From NCBI RefSeq assembly GCF_018760365.1, contig NZ_JAHIAB010000006.1:186001-250000 (forward strand): a DNA stretch of 64,000 nt. The letters run 5' to 3'. Source of the stretch: Pseudooceanicola endophyticus (GTDB lineage Bacteria; Pseudomonadota; Alphaproteobacteria; Rhodobacterales; Rhodobacteraceae). The translations under genes were made by a program, and so were the position numbers. This document shows, in pieces, positions 1 through 11,291 of the stretch; the first letter of the stretch is position 1, and the number at the start of each line of letters is the position of its first letter. The notes beneath the pieces were generated by a model. That model searched no databases. It was not told the origin of the DNA and worked only from the letters and a program-made list of their open reading frames with translations.

Positions 1-2412
1 GTCGGATCGGTGCGCAGCGCGATCGAGGCCGGGCTGGCGCGCGAAGGCGCCGCGATGCTCGGGGGCGATGCCGAAATCTCGCTGACCTACCGCTTTGCCA
101 CGCTGCAGGAACGCGGCTGGATGGCCGATCACGCCACCACGACCTCCGAGGTGGCCGAGTTCCGCTCCATGGTGCAGCCGCAGGGCGGCACGGACCGCGC
201 CCTGACCCAGGTGAAGGCGGTGGACGGGGCCTATCCGCTGGTCGGAAAGGTCACGCTGTCACCCGCCATGCCGCTGGCGCAGGCGCTGAAGGGCGCCGAT
301 GGCCTGCCCGGCGCGATCATGGCCCCGGCGCTGATCGACCGGCTGGCGCTGAAACCGGGGGATGCCGTCACCCTTGGCGGCGTGCCCTTCCGCCTGATGG
401 CCGCACTGACATACGAACCCGACGCCAATGCCTCGGGCTTTTCGCTGGGCCCGCGCACGCTGGTCGCGCGCAGCGCACTGGAGGGCACGGCGCTGCTGGC
501 CCCCGGCACCCTGTTCGACAGCCGCTACCGCATGGCCCTGCCGCCGGGAAGCGATCTGGAAGCGCTGAAGCAGGCTGCACAGAAAGCCTTTCCCGACAGC
601 GGTTTGCGCTGGCGCGATGCCCGCGATGGCGCCCCCGGGATCTCCAACTTCGTGGAGCGCCTCTCGGCCTTCCTGATCCTCGTGGGGCTGTCGGGGCTTG
701 CGGTGGGCGGCGTCGGGGTTTCCTCCGCCGTCAGGGGCTACCTTGCCGTCAAGATTCCGGTCATCGCCACCCTGCGCACGCTGGGCGCCAGCCGCGCGGT
801 GATCTTCCTCAGCTATCTGATCCAGATCGGCGTGCTCTCGGCCTTCGGCATCCTGCTGGGGCTCTGCCTGGGCGCCGCGCTGCCGCTGCTGGCCGCCCCC
901 GTGCTGACGGCGCTTCTGCCGATCCCGGCGGATTTCACGATCTACCCCGGGGCCCTGGCCCAGGCCGCGCTTTACGGCGCGCTGACGGCGCTGCTGTTCA
1001 CCCTCTGGCCGCTGTCGCGCGCCGCCGAGATCCGCGCGGCGGCGCTGTTCCGCGATGCCGGGACCAGCGCCCGCACCCTGCCCCCCTGGCCGATGCTGCT
1101 GATCACCCTCGCCCTGCTGGCGCTGCTGGTGGGCAGCGCGGCGCTCTTCTCGGGCGCGGCGGAACTGACGCTCTGGACGGCAGCCGCGAACCTCGCGGCG
1201 CTGGTGGTGCTGGCGCTCGCCGCGCTTGGCATCCGGGCGCTGGCGCGGCGTCTGCGCCCCCTGGTGCGCGGCCGCCCGCCGCTACGCTGGGCCGTGGCCG
1301 CGATCTCGGCCCCCCGGAACGAGGCCCTGCCGGTGGTGCTGTCGCTGGGCCTTGGCCTGACGGTGCTGGCCTCGGTCGGTCAGATCGACGGCAACATGCG
1401 CGCCGCGATCAGCCGCGACCTGCCCGAACGCGCGCCCTCGGACTACGTGGTCGACATCCAGAAGGACCAGATCGACGGTTTCCTGGCCCGGGCGCAGGGC
1501 GATCCCGGCGTCTCGCGCGTGGACAGCGCACCGATGCTGAGGGGTGTGATCACAAGAATCAACGGCCGCCCCGCGCAAGAGGTCGCCCCCGACAGCTGGG
1601 TGCTGCGCGGCGACCGGGGCGTCAGCTATGCCGACACGCCGCCCACCGGCACCCGGGTCACCGGGGGGACCTGGTGGCCCAAGGGCTACGACGGCCCTCC
1701 GCAGATCAGCTTCTCGGCAAAGGAAGGCGCCGAGATGGGGCTGAAGCTGGGCGACACGATGACGGTGAACATCCTTGGGCGCGACATCACCGGCACGCTC
1801 ACCTCCTTCCGGGACGTGGATTTCCGCAATGCCGGCATGGGGTTCATCCTTCTGATGGATGCCCATGCCCTGTCGGGGGCGCCGCACAGCTGGATCGCCT
1901 CGGTCTATGCCACGCCCGAGGCCGAGGCGCCGCTGCTGCGCGATCTGGGCCGCGACTTTCCCAACATCACCGCGATCAGCGTGCGCGATGCCATCGACCG
2001 GGTGTCGGCGCTGCTGCGCACCATCGCCGCTGCCACTTCCTACGGTGCGGCGGCGACGCTGCTGACCGGCTTCCTGGTGCTGATCGGCGCCGCCCTGTCC
2101 GGTGAAGCCGCCCGGATGCACGAGGCCGCGGTCCTCAAGACCCTGGGCGCCAGCCGGGCGATGATCCTGCGCAGCCTGGCCCTGCGCGCGGCCCTTCTGG
2201 GCGCGGCGGCGGGGGCGGTGGCGCTGCTGGCCGGGATCGCCGGCGGCTGGGCGGTCTGCCATTTCGTCTTCGACACCGGCTATGAGGTGATCTGGCCCAA
2301 CGCCCTTCTGGTGGTCGGCGGCGGGCTGGCGGTGAACCTGCTGGCCGGGCTGGCACTGGCCTGGCGCCCGCTTTCCGCCCGCCCCGCCCGGGTGCTGCGC
2401 AGCCGCGACTGA
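1..2412 (+). CDS. FtsX-family ABC transporter permease, 5' truncated
   Basis: The reading frame is open from the first base, so the start lies outside the window. Two FtsX-type permease blocks are visible. Each has the cytoplasmic motif TLGASR (near residues 259 and 715 of the visible frame) followed by long hydrophobic segments. A large soluble extracytoplasmic region lies between them. Duplicated FtsX domains and a length above 800 residues fit the YbbP-like permeases, which work with a YbbA/LolD-type ATPase in the inner membrane, probably exporting a lipophilic or protein substrate. The ATPase is expected just upstream but cannot be seen. The family assignment is solid; the substrate is unknown. 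Confidence 0.85.
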   Translation, partial: VGSVRSAIEAGLAREGAAMLGGDAEISLTYRFATLQERGWMADHATTTSEVAEFRSMVQPQGGTDRALTQVKAVDGAYPLVGKVTLSPAMPLAQALKGADGLPGAIMAPALIDRLALKPGDAVTLGGVPFRLMAALTYEPDANASGFSLGPRTLVARSALEGTALLAPGTLFDSRYRMALPPGSDLEALKQAAQKAFPDSGLRWRDARDGAPGISNFVERLSAFLILVGLSGLAVGGVGVSSAVRGYLAVKIPVIATLRTLGASRAVIFLSYLIQIGVLSAFGILLGLCLGAALPLLAAPVLTALLPIPADFTIYPGALAQAALYGALTALLFTLWPLSRAAEIRAAALFRDAGTSARTLPPWPMLLITLALLALLVGSAALFSGAAELTLWTAAANLAALVVLALAALGIRALARRLRPLVRGRPPLRWAVAAISAPRNEALPVVLSLGLGLTVLASVGQIDGNMRAAISRDLPERAPSDYVVDIQKDQIDGFLARAQGDPGVSRVDSAPMLRGVITRINGRPAQEVAPDSWVLRGDRGVSYADTPPTGTRVTGGTWWPKGYDGPPQISFSAKEGAEMGLKLGDTMTVNILGRDITGTLTSFRDVDFRNAGMGFILLMDAHALSGAPHSWIASVYATPEAEAPLLRDLGRDFPNITAISVRDAIDRVSALLRTIAAATSYGAAATLLTGFLVLIGAALSGEAARMHEAAVLKTLGASRAMILRSLALRAALLGAAAGAVALLAGIAGGWAVCHFVFDTGYEVIWPNALLVVGGGLAVNLLAGLALAWRPLSARPARVLRSRD

Positions 2413-2529
2413 GGGGTCGCTAAAATCCACCCCAGATTGTCGCCCCGCCGCCCCGGTTTCCGTGGCAGGTTAAAGGACGGATTAGGACTCCGCATCGTAT
2501 CCCCCCAGCCAAGTTCCGGAGGACAGACG

Positions 2530-2739
2530 ATGATACCCGACCTGACCAACCCGCTCTGGCGGGACGCCCTGAAAAGTTCCTCGGCGCTAGCCGGCGCCTC
2601 CCTGGCCACCCGGATGGTGGTGGCCCGCCTGCGCGTGCGCGTCTCCAACGATCCCGGCCAGCTGGCCGACGCCGCCCGGGAGCTGCACGATTACTTCGTC
2701 GGCAACCGGAACGCGGTGGGCGAAATCGCCGCGCTGTAA
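2530..2739 (+). CDS. Small hypothetical protein (69 aa)
   Basis: I start this frame at ATG 2530 because a clear GGAGG sits 8-12 bases upstream; an in-frame ATG at 2437 lacks one. The product is soluble, with no signal peptide or membrane segment and no cysteine. It has a basic middle (RMVVARLRVRVSND) and an acidic, probably helical C-terminal half. It lies 21 bases before the DUF6976-like gene and is probably co-transcribed with it. I do not recognise the family and assign no function. Confidence 0.6.
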   Translation: MIPDLTNPLWRDALKSSSALAGASLATRMVVARLRVRVSNDPGQLADAARELHDYFVGNRNAVGEIAAL

Positions 2740-2760
2740 GCCCCTTTCCCGGAGAGAGCC

Positions 2761-3765
2761 ATGAAAACCGAACTTCTCAGCCCCGCCCAGGCCGCCGAGC
2801 ATATCCGCGCGGGCATTCCCCTGATCGCCGCCGGGTCGGAGGCCGCGCTGCGCCAGCTGCCCCCCGGCAACTGGATCGGCGGCACCTCGCACTACTTCCT
2901 GACCGAGGAGGGCGGCCGACGCGATGATCGGAATGTGCTCTGCACGCTCTTCGACATGGCCGAGGAGACGCGGCTGCGCTTCCTGCCCACGGCAGAGCTT
3001 CCGGACCTGGCCGTTGGCCGCTTCCCCGGCGGCCTCTCGGTGATCCTGATCCCGGCCTTCTCTCCGGCCCATACCGAATTCGCGCTCGGCGGCCCGGGCT
3101 ACCCGGGCCTCTTCGATCAGCCGCTGATGGGCTGGATCTCCGGCGTCCCGCTGGAGGATATCGGCAAGATCACCCCGAAGGTCTTCGACGGCACGACCGG
3201 AGAGGCCTTCGAGGATGGCGCCGTGCTGATGCATGTCGCCCTGCCCGCCGACCGTCGTCCCGAGATCGACATCGTCAACCTTTTCAGCCAGGACAGCGAT
3301 CCCGCGCGCAGCTTCCGCTTCTCCGAAACCGGCTTCTCGGCCCGCACCGCCACGGTCGAGGGCCGGGAGGTCGCCCTGGCGGACTACATCATCACCCAGG
3401 GCCTCGACACCCGTCTGCCGCTGGTCGCCGATTACGCCGGCGCGATGATCAACGTCTCGGTCCGCACCATCGACGAGGCCAGCGGAGAGGTCCATTTCTA
3501 CGCCCCCGTGGTGGCCGGCGTGGACTATTGCCTGGCCCGGCCCATCGGCGATTACACGCGGGAATTCCTGGCCCGGGCCTCGGGTGACGGCACAGGCCAG
3601 CTGTCCTGCAACTGCATCCTTAATTACCTCTACGGCGCGCTTGAGGGGCAGAAGACCGGCAGCTTCACCGGCCCCGCCACCTTCGGAGAGATCGCCTACA
3701 TGTTGCTGAACCAGACCATGGTGAAGCTCGACCTGGCGCAGGCCGAAAGCGCCGCCGTGGCCTGA
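2761..3765 (+). CDS. Conserved hypothetical protein, DUF6976/FIST-C-like
   Basis: This is a 334-residue soluble protein with no signal peptide or membrane segments. A GGAGAG ribosome binding site precedes the ATG. The C-terminal third contains a Cys-Asn-Cys motif (SCNCILNYLYG) followed by FTGPATFGEIAYMLLNQTM. That arrangement recalls the C-terminal half of FIST sensory proteins, and I place it from memory in the DUF6976 family. It would then be a cytosolic ligand-binding or signalling protein, but nothing here fixes a ligand. It sits in a probable two-gene unit with the small upstream gene and is followed directly by a strong terminator. Confidence 0.65.
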   Translation: MKTELLSPAQAAEHIRAGIPLIAAGSEAALRQLPPGNWIGGTSHYFLTEEGGRRDDRNVLCTLFDMAEETRLRFLPTAELPDLAVGRFPGGLSVILIPAFSPAHTEFALGGPGYPGLFDQPLMGWISGVPLEDIGKITPKVFDGTTGEAFEDGAVLMHVALPADRRPEIDIVNLFSQDSDPARSFRFSETGFSARTATVEGREVALADYIITQGLDTRLPLVADYAGAMINVSVRTIDEASGEVHFYAPVVAGVDYCLARPIGDYTREFLARASGDGTGQLSCNCILNYLYGALEGQKTGSFTGPATFGEIAYMLLNQTMVKLDLAQAESAAVA

Positions 3766-3777
3766 GATCCGCCAAAA

Positions 3778-3804
3778 GGGGCGCGCCACGGCGGCGCGCC
3801 CCTT
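3778..3804. terminator. Strong hairpin between convergent genes
   Basis: A perfect 10-bp stem (GGGGCGCGCC paired with GGCGCGCCCC) has a 5-base loop, preceded by AAAA and followed by TT. It lies between the DUF6976-like gene and the convergent gcvP, so it could serve both strands. Confidence 0.75.
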
Positions 3805-3884
3805 CACTGGGCCCCGTGGGATGGCCTGCGGGATGGCGGGTGGGGCGCCTTGTCCGGCACGGGCAACAGCGCCACCCGGCAACC

Positions 3885-6734
<2,850 letters not shown>

Positions 6735-6815
6735 GACAGCTCCTCTTCAAAGGGCGGACCAGCGCGACAGGAAAGCGGGACGGGGCCGAAGGCAGATCGG
6801 CCGGGGCGGGGCGCG

Positions 6816-6872
6816 GCGGGCCTCCTCAGAGGCCCGCGCCGGGGGCGGCAGGTCGATCCTGCCGCCCCCGGC
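6816..6872 (-). other. Two consecutive GC-rich hairpins between gcvH and gcvP
   Basis: Two perfect stems lie inside the operon. A 9-bp stem (6816-6824 with 6829-6837, 4-base loop) is followed directly by a 15-bp stem (6838-6852 with 6858-6872, 5-base loop). Neither has a T-run in the direction of gcv transcription, so they look more like mRNA-stabilising or processing structures than full terminators. Confidence 0.6.
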
Positions 6873-6886
6873 CCCCTTGGAACAGA

Positions 6887-7246
6887 TCAGGAGATCATGT
6901 CCTTGTACTCGGCCTCGGACATGTAATCGTCCATCTGCGAGGGCTCCGAGGGGCGGATCTTGAAGAACCAGCCATCCCCCATCGGGTCCTCGTTGACCTT
7001 GCCGGGATCATTGGCCAGCACATCGTTGACCTCGACGATCTCGCCGTCGATCGGCGCCAGGATGTCCGAGGCCGCCTTGACGCTCTCGATCACCACGACC
7101 TCCTCATCCTTGCTCACCGTCGTGCCTTCTTCGGGCAGTTCGACGAAAACGATGTCGCCAAGCTGCTCGGCGGCATGTTCGGTAATGCCCACGACGATCA
7201 GGTCGTCCTCGGGGCGGAGCCATTCATGTTCTTCGGTAAACTTCAT
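6887..7246 (-). CDS. gcvH: Glycine cleavage system H protein
   Basis: This 119-residue lipoyl carrier shuttles the aminomethyl group between GcvP, GcvT and the L-protein. The motif IESVKAAS places the lipoylated lysine at residue 57. I chose ATG 7246 (MKFTEEHEW) because that is the family's normal N-terminus; a frame running 60 bases further upstream enters the end of gcvT. Only 19 bases separate it from the gcvT stop. Assignment is secure. Confidence 0.97.
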   Translation of the reverse strand: MKFTEEHEWLRPEDDLIVVGITEHAAEQLGDIVFVELPEEGTTVSKDEEVVVIESVKAASDILAPIDGEIVEVNDVLANDPGKVNEDPMGDGWFFKIRPSEPSQMDDYMSEAEYKDMIS

Positions 7247-7265
7247 CTCGGGAATTCCCTGGCTG

Positions 7266-8396
7266 TCAGCGTTTGAATTGGGCGGGCAGGAAGGGGAGGC
7301 TGTCAACCGTCACGGCAGCCATGCGGCCACGAAGCTCACCCGCGAGCTTCGTTCCGACAGCACAAAGCGCCGTCGGGACATATCCCATGGACACGGGCGC
7401 CTGGAGCGACGGCCCGAAGGCGCCCGAAGTGATGGCCCCGACCGGGGTCTCGCCGTCGAAGAGGGCCACGCCCTCGCGCATCGGCGCCCGTCCCTCGGGG
7501 CGCAGGCCGACGCGCAGCCGCGCCGGTCCGCTCTCGACCTCCGCCAGGATGCGCTCGGCCCCGGGGAAGCCCCCGGCGCGAGCGCCGCCCTTGCGGCGGG
7601 CCTTCTGGATCGACCAGCCAAGGCCGGCTTCCAGAGGCGTGGTTTCCTCATTGATATCATGACCGTAAAGGCAAAGACCGGCTTCCAGCCGCAGGCTGTC
7701 GCGGGCCCCGAGGCCGATGGGCAGCACGCCCTCCTGCGCCAGCAGCGCCCGCGCCAGGGCCTCGGCAGCCTCGGCAGGCACCGAGATCTCGAAACCGTCC
7801 TCGCCGGTATAGCCCGAGCGCGACACCCAGGCCTCCGCGCCCGCAAGCGTCACGCTCGCCACGTCCATGAAGCGCATCTGTGCAACCTCGGGCGCCAGCG
7901 CCGCCAGCGCGGCTTCGGCGCCCGGACCTTGCAGCGCCAGCAGGCAACGGTCGGTGATCTCGACCACCTCGATCCCGCCAAGCGCTTCCCGCATATGGGA
8001 AATATCCGCCGCCTTGCAGGCCGCGTTGACGACGACGAACAGGTGATCGCCGCGGTTTGCGAACATCAGGTCGTCGCGGATGCCGCCCGCCTCGTTGGTC
8101 AGCAGGCCATAGCGCTGCCGCCCCTGCCCCAGACCCAGCACGGCGGCCGGGATCAGGCTTTCCAGCCCCAGGGCCAGGGTCTCGGGGTCGGCACCCTTCA
8201 GGATCACCTGCCCCATGTGGCTGACATCGAACAGCCCGGCGGCGGCCCGGGTATGCAGGTGTTCCTTCATCACGCCGGTGGCATATTGCACCGGCATCTC
8301 GTGGCCGGCAAAGGGCACCATCTTGGCGCCCAGCTCCGCATGCAGATCATGCAGTTTCAGGCGGGTGAGAGGGGCGTCTTGGGGGGCGTCGCTCAT
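7266..8396 (-). CDS. gcvT: Aminomethyltransferase, T-protein
   Basis: This 376-residue enzyme transfers the methylene group from aminomethyl-lipoyl GcvH to tetrahydrofolate and releases ammonia. Family motifs present include FDVSHMGQV, GGIRDDL (the conserved acidic pair) and SGYTGEDGFEI. ATG 8396 has a GGAG site and gives the usual N-terminus; codons further upstream lie in the riboswitch leader. It is the first gene of the operon, directly behind a tandem glycine riboswitch, so expression should rise with glycine. Confidence 0.97.
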   Translation of the reverse strand: MSDAPQDAPLTRLKLHDLHAELGAKMVPFAGHEMPVQYATGVMKEHLHTRAAAGLFDVSHMGQVILKGADPETLALGLESLIPAAVLGLGQGRQRYGLLTNEAGGIRDDLMFANRGDHLFVVVNAACKAADISHMREALGGIEVVEITDRCLLALQGPGAEAALAALAPEVAQMRFMDVASVTLAGAEAWVSRSGYTGEDGFEISVPAEAAEALARALLAQEGVLPIGLGARDSLRLEAGLCLYGHDINEETTPLEAGLGWSIQKARRKGGARAGGFPGAERILAEVESGPARLRVGLRPEGRAPMREGVALFDGETPVGAITSGAFGPSLQAPVSMGYVPTALCAVGTKLAGELRGRMAAVTVDSLPFLPAQFKR

Positions 8397-8477
8397 CCGT
8401 ATCTCCAGGGTCTGGCCCTGGCGCGGCATACGCCCGGGCATCTTCCGCACGAAGGGGATTCCCTCCGCACACCGATG

Positions 8478-8642
8478 CCCCCTCTGTTCCTTCGCCTGAG
8501 ATCGCTATCCCTTCGGCGGACCCGTCCGGGTCTCTCTCCAGAGTGTCAAAATCGGAAGGTCCTGATGCCTGAGAGTTTCCGGGGCGGTTGCTCCTTCGGC
8601 ACCGGCGCAGGGCCGGTTCTCCCGTTCCGATGGCGCCTCCTT
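8478..8642 (-). promoter_or_regulatory. Tandem glycine riboswitch (gcvT element)
   Basis: Read on the minus strand, aptamer 1 (about 8642-8558) contains the hallmark GCCGAAGGAGCAACCGCC and then AACTCTCAGGC. Aptamer 2 (about 8547-8480) has ACTCTGGAGAGAG, CGCCGAAGG, ATCTCAGGC and GAACAGAGG. The two are joined by a short linker, the classic arrangement. It ends about 80 bases before the gcvT start and presumably switches the operon on when glycine is abundant. Confidence 0.93.
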
Positions 8643-8668
8643 ATCCAAGCACCCGCCGATTTGGCAAG
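8640..8668 (-). promoter_or_regulatory. Candidate sigma-70 promoter of the gcv operon
   Basis: On the minus strand, TTGCCA and a downstream ATAAGG-like -10 are spaced 17 bases apart. This would start transcription just at the 5' edge of aptamer 1. The -10 is imperfect, so this rests partly on position. Confidence 0.35.
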
Positions 8669-8694
8669 AGAGATATGTCGCTTTCGGATCGCAA

Positions 8695-9144
8695 TCAGGC
8701 GCTTTGCGCCATCGGGACCATGATTTCGGCAAGTCCGCTGTTTTCCGCCACCAGTTCTTCCAGCGTCACCTTGTCGAGCGCGCGGTAGAAGGCCTCGGTC
8801 GCACAGCCGATGACGTCGCGCAACCGGCAGACGCCGCGCAGCGGGCAGGTGTTCTCGTCGACCCCGGCAAAGCACTCGGCGATCGGCACCGAAGCCTCGG
8901 TGGCCCGGAACACCTCCCCGACCGAGATCGCGCCCGCCGGCCGGCCCAGCATCATGCCGCCGTTGCGGCCCCGCTGCGTCTGCAGAAAGCCCATCTGCCC
9001 CAGCTTGTTGATCACCTGCGCCAGGTGATTCTCCGAGATATTGCAGGTCTCGGCGATCTCGCTCTTGGTCACAAGCCGGCCCGGGTTGACGGCACAGTAC
9101 ATCAGCACCCGCATCGAAATGTTCGTCCGTTTCGTCAGCCGCAT
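8695..9144 (-). CDS. Rrf2-family Fe-S transcriptional regulator (NsrR/RirA type)
   Basis: This 149-residue protein has an Rrf2 winged helix (N-terminus MRLTKRTNISMRVLMYCA, helix region ISENHLAQVINKL, then RGRNGG) and three C-terminal cysteines in ECFAGVDENTCPLRGVC. The C-x8-C-x5-C spacing fits an Fe-S cluster-binding regulator. RirA senses iron and NsrR senses nitric oxide. The C-terminus (VAENSGLAEIM) leans towards NsrR, the N-terminus towards RirA. I started at 9144, where the domain begins, rather than 60 bases upstream. It is divergent from the gamma-glutamylcyclotransferase gene and convergent with nothing. Confidence 0.85.
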   Translation of the reverse strand: MRLTKRTNISMRVLMYCAVNPGRLVTKSEIAETCNISENHLAQVINKLGQMGFLQTQRGRNGGMMLGRPAGAISVGEVFRATEASVPIAECFAGVDENTCPLRGVCRLRDVIGCATEAFYRALDKVTLEELVAENSGLAEIMVPMAQSA

Positions 9145-9267
9145 CTGCCTGCCCTTCCACATGCTTCCCGCCTGCGCCACCCTGCCGGTCCCGGCAGCGC
9201 GCACCCCCCGAACTATGCATTCCTTCCGGCAACATGTATTTGACCTGTATCAAAGGAGCGCAAGACG

Positions 9268-9831
9268 GTGACGCAAGATCCATATTTCTTCGGATACGGG
9301 AGCCTGGTGAACCGGCGCACCCACGACTATGCCCGGGCCCGCCCGGCACGGGCGCAGGGCTGGCGCCGCCTGTGGCGCCACATCGCCGGACGCGACACCG
9401 CGATTCTCACCGCCATCCCCGCCCCCGGCACCCAGATCGAGGGGCTGATCGCCGCCGTCCCCGGCGCCGACTGGGCCGCCCTCGACCTGCGCGAGGCCTT
9501 CTACGACCGCCTGCCCGCAACCGACGCCGTCCGGCACGACCTGGCGCCGGGGCCCCAGGTCGCGATCTATTCCATCCCGGCCACGAAACACCCCGCCGCC
9601 CCGGCTCCGGCGGCCATCCTGCTCAGCTATCTCGACGTGGTGGTGCAGGGCTATCGCGACGAATTCGGCGAGGCGGGCGTCGCCCGCTTCTTCGACACCA
9701 CCGACGGCTGGGACGCCCCCATCCTGAACGACCGCGCCGCCCCGCTCTATCCGCGCGCCCAAAGCCTCACGGCCGCGGAAACCGCCCTGGTGGACCACCA
9801 CCTCACCCGCCTCGGCGCCCACCCGGCATGA
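9268..9831 (+). CDS. Gamma-glutamylcyclotransferase family protein
   Basis: This 187-residue cytosolic protein has an N-terminus YFFGYGSLVNRRTHDY containing the YGSL substrate-binding motif of the GGCT/ChaC fold. Such enzymes release 5-oxoproline from gamma-glutamyl peptides, including glutathione. The start is GTG 9268 with an AAGGAG site 12 bases upstream. It is divergent from the Rrf2 regulator, with about 120 bases between the starts. Fold assignment is good; the exact substrate is not known. Confidence 0.82.
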   Translation: MTQDPYFFGYGSLVNRRTHDYARARPARAQGWRRLWRHIAGRDTAILTAIPAPGTQIEGLIAAVPGADWAALDLREAFYDRLPATDAVRHDLAPGPQVAIYSIPATKHPAAPAPAAILLSYLDVVVQGYRDEFGEAGVARFFDTTDGWDAPILNDRAAPLYPRAQSLTAAETALVDHHLTRLGAHPA

Positions 9832-9833
9832 GA

Positions 9834-9861
9834 AAGGGCGCCGCCCTGCGGCAGCGCCCTT
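9834..9861 (+). terminator. Hairpin after the GGCT gene
   Basis: An 8-bp stem AAGGGCGC / GCGCCCTT follows the stop codon immediately. Confidence 0.6.
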
Positions 9862-9869
9862 CCCCGATC

Positions 9870-9900
9870 ATTTTCTTGTCGAAAATACCTCTGCCCGAGG
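9870..9900 (+). repeat. Intergenic repeat, type A, degenerate copy
   Basis: ATTTTCTTGTCGAAAATACC matches the left end of the dispersed repeat seen at 34277, 42430 and 47739. The hairpin half has decayed. It lies between convergent genes. Confidence 0.6.
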
Positions 9901-9932
9901 CACGGCGCAGCGCGCCGCCCACCGCGACAGGC

Positions 9933-11264
9933 TCAGACGCCCTCGCGCGCCTTGATCACCTGCAGCAGCGGCAGCACCTTCGACATGTCCGGCCCATGCG
10001 CCTGCCCGGTCAGCGCCTTCCTCAGCGGCATGAACAGGCCCTTGCCCTTGCGCCCGGTCGCAGCCTTCACCTCGGCGGTCCACTTGCCCCAGCTCTCGCC
10101 ATCCAGCGGGCCCTCGGGCAGCAGCGTCATCGCCTCGGCGATGAAGGCGCGGTCCTCCTCGGCCACATCCGGCTCCGCACCATCGCGGAACAGCGCCCAC
10201 CAGCCGTCGATCTCGTTCAGCACATGGATGTTGTCGCGCACGACCATCCAGAATTCCTCGGCCAGCGCCTCGGGCACACCGGCTTCCAGCACCCGCTCCT
10301 TCACGGCCTCCAGCGGCTTGGCCTGCAGGATATGCGCGGTCAGCGGATAAAGGTCGTTCTCGTCGAACTTGGTCGGTGCGGCGCCGAACTGCGACAGGTC
10401 GAACCCTTCCGCCAGCTCCTCGATCGAGCCCTTCAGCTCCACCGGCTGCGAAGAGCCCAGCCGCGCCATCAGGCTCAGCAGCGCCATCGGCTCCACGCCG
10501 CCCGCGCGCAGGTCGCGGATCGACAGCGCGCCCAGCCGCTTCGAGAGCGCCTCGCCCTGCGGGCCGGTCAGCAGCGAGTGGTGCGCGAAGGTCGGCACCG
10601 TGCCGCCAAGCGCCTCGATGATCTGGATCTGCGTCGCAGTGTTGGTCACGTGGTCCGAGCCGCGCACGATATTGGTCACGCCCATCTCGGTGTCATCGAC
10701 GACCGAGGCCAGCGTGTAGAGGATCTGGCCATCGGCGCGGATCAGCACCGGGTCCGACACCGAGGCCGCATCGATCGAGATGTCACCCAGGATGCCGTCC
10801 TTCCAGTCGATGCGCTGCTGGTCCAGCTTGAAACGCCACACCCCCGGGCCGCGCTCTTCGCGCAGGCGCGCCTTCTCGTCCTCGGACAGCGCCAGGGCGG
10901 CGCGGTCATAGACCGGCGGCTTGCCCATGTTCAGCTGCTTCTTGCGCTTCAGGTCCAGCTCGACCGGGGTCTCGAAGGCCTCGTAGAAACGGCCCATGCC
11001 GCGCAGCTTCTCGGCGGCGTCATGGTAGCGGTCCAGGCGCTTGGACTGGTATTCCAGCCGGTCCCATTCCAGGCCCAGCCACTCCAGGTCCTGCATCAGC
11101 CCGTCGATATATTCCTGCTTGGAGCGTTCCTGGTCGGTATCATCGATCCGCAGGATGAACTGGCCGCCGGCCTTGCGGGCGATCAGATAGTTGAGCAGCG
11201 CGGTGCGCAGGTTGCCGACGTGGATATAGCCGGTCGGCGACGGGGCGAAACGGGTAACGATCAT
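9933..11264 (-). CDS. gltX: Glutamate--tRNA ligase
   Basis: This 443-residue class I aminoacyl-tRNA synthetase charges tRNA-Glu. The N-terminus MIVTRFAPSPTGYIHVGNLR carries the HIGH-equivalent HVGN, and EALSKRLG is the KMSKS-equivalent loop. The length suits the shorter of the two GltX paralogues often found in alphaproteobacteria; one paralogue may charge tRNA-Gln for later amidation. It is the last of a run of minus-strand genes. Confidence 0.95.
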   Translation of the reverse strand: MIVTRFAPSPTGYIHVGNLRTALLNYLIARKAGGQFILRIDDTDQERSKQEYIDGLMQDLEWLGLEWDRLEYQSKRLDRYHDAAEKLRGMGRFYEAFETPVELDLKRKKQLNMGKPPVYDRAALALSEDEKARLREERGPGVWRFKLDQQRIDWKDGILGDISIDAASVSDPVLIRADGQILYTLASVVDDTEMGVTNIVRGSDHVTNTATQIQIIEALGGTVPTFAHHSLLTGPQGEALSKRLGALSIRDLRAGGVEPMALLSLMARLGSSQPVELKGSIEELAEGFDLSQFGAAPTKFDENDLYPLTAHILQAKPLEAVKERVLEAGVPEALAEEFWMVVRDNIHVLNEIDGWWALFRDGAEPDVAEEDRAFIAEAMTLLPEGPLDGESWGKWTAEVKAATGRKGKGLFMPLRKALTGQAHGPDMSKVLPLLQVIKAREGV

Positions 11265-11291
11265 GGCAGGACTCCTGTTGGCCTGCCAATG

